58,570 nucleotides of DNA from an uncultured Gammaproteobacteria bacterium. Lineage in GTDB: Bacteria; Pseudomonadota; Gammaproteobacteria; SZUA-229. The stretch lies in NCBI GenBank assembly GCA_913065105.1, contig CAJXZZ010000005.1, positions 1 to 58,570 of the forward strand. Reading direction: 5' to 3'. Position numbers and translations under genes: made by a program. The first letter of the stretch is position 1. Each line of letters begins with the position of its first letter. Shown here one piece after another: positions 58,301 through 58,570 of this stretch. The notes under the pieces were generated by a model. The model had not been told where the DNA came from. It did not search any database and worked only from the letters and a program-made list of their open reading frames with translations.

Positions 58301-58570
58301 ATTGTGCACGAACTCATAGTATGAGCCATATTTATTAGCCTTTTATTATTCAAAGATTTATAAAGCAGACCTTCGGTACACATATCTGACTGAGGAAAAA
58401 CGACCCGAAGCGGATGTTCAACATCAACATCCAAAACAGAAGTGACATAGCAACGGGAACAGTTTACGATAGCTTAGGCCAATAATTATAAGAGAGACAA
58501 GGAGTGATAAAACGGCTTTCCTCTGGTTCTGGACAACAAATTCCAGTACGTCAACCACAGTTTCAATTTG
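58301..58570. other. Right-end intergenic region with a possible truncated gene start
   Basis: No complete gene is present. From GTG 58504, an open frame runs to the window end with 22 residues (starting MIKRLSSGSG, then QQIPVRQPQFQF). The IPVR-x-x-x-F-x-F pattern recalls the start of a metal-dependent hydrolase family, but that is a faint resemblance. A purine-rich stretch (about 58491-58503) precedes it. The stretch at 58365-58440 looks conserved in character but has no recognised feature. Confidence 0.3.

Overview
The window reads as a contiguous piece of a gammaproteobacterial chromosome of moderate GC, almost all of it core genes. Gene orders typical of that class are present: LysM lipoprotein-dprA-smg-topA-tsaC-hemF facing def-fmt-rsmB, then trkA-trkH, and hisB-hisH-hisA-hisF-hisI-hisE followed by tatA-tatB-tatC. 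UbiA, LpxL-type acyltransferase, TtcA and aerobic HemF fit a Gram-negative, respiring cell. The genus cannot be fixed from the sequence alone. No rRNA, tRNA, insertion sequence, prophage or CRISPR array was found.

Layout. 1-6500: the end of a small secreted protein, an HD-GYP response regulator, a pseudouridine synthase, a stand-alone 5'-3' exonuclease, a PhoX-type Tat substrate, a TPR protein and a membrane protein. 6500-13150: the translational GTPases TypA and a stand-alone EF-G, flanking a minus-strand operon for an orphan solute-binding protein, a small exported protein and a DUF922 putative metalloprotease. 13150-18000: bioB-bioF, comF, ubiA and a gamma-carbonic-anhydrase-like protein. 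18100-25700: two large GGDEF/EAL proteins around aroE-hemB and a DUF302 protein. 25660-35800: the hemF/topA/dprA block facing def-fmt-rsmB. 35800-41400: the K+ uptake genes trkA-trkH with an acyltransferase and ttcA, bracketed by two clusters of CCATGG-cored palindromic repeats. 41400-47450: dtd, seven-step-pathway his genes and the Tat translocon. 47590-58300: gpmI, an unrecognised two-gene module (polytopic coiled-coil membrane protein plus VWA lipoprotein), msrA, a DUF4382 lipoprotein, a YihY protein, two thioredoxin-like proteins and a glycosyltransferase.

How the genes work together. Three proteins (HD-GYP, GAF-GGDEF-EAL, REC-REC-PAS-GGDEF-EAL) make and break cyclic di-GMP. Two of them carry receiver domains that have lost key phosphotransfer residues. 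The Tat translocon encoded here could export the PhoX-like protein. hemB and hemF serve haem synthesis, and def-fmt-rsmB with ttcA, tsaC, dtd and rluE serve translation and RNA modification.

The best candidate for an undescribed system is the ATGA-coupled pair at 49496-51609, a multi-pass membrane protein and a lipoprotein with an intact MIDAS motif. It has its own palindrome-rich upstream region. Other points of interest are the orphan SBP/DUF922 operon, the head-to-head thioredoxin genes including a thioredoxin-HEAT fusion, several families of intergenic fold-back repeats, an acidic tail on TatC, and a long N-terminal extension on UbiA.
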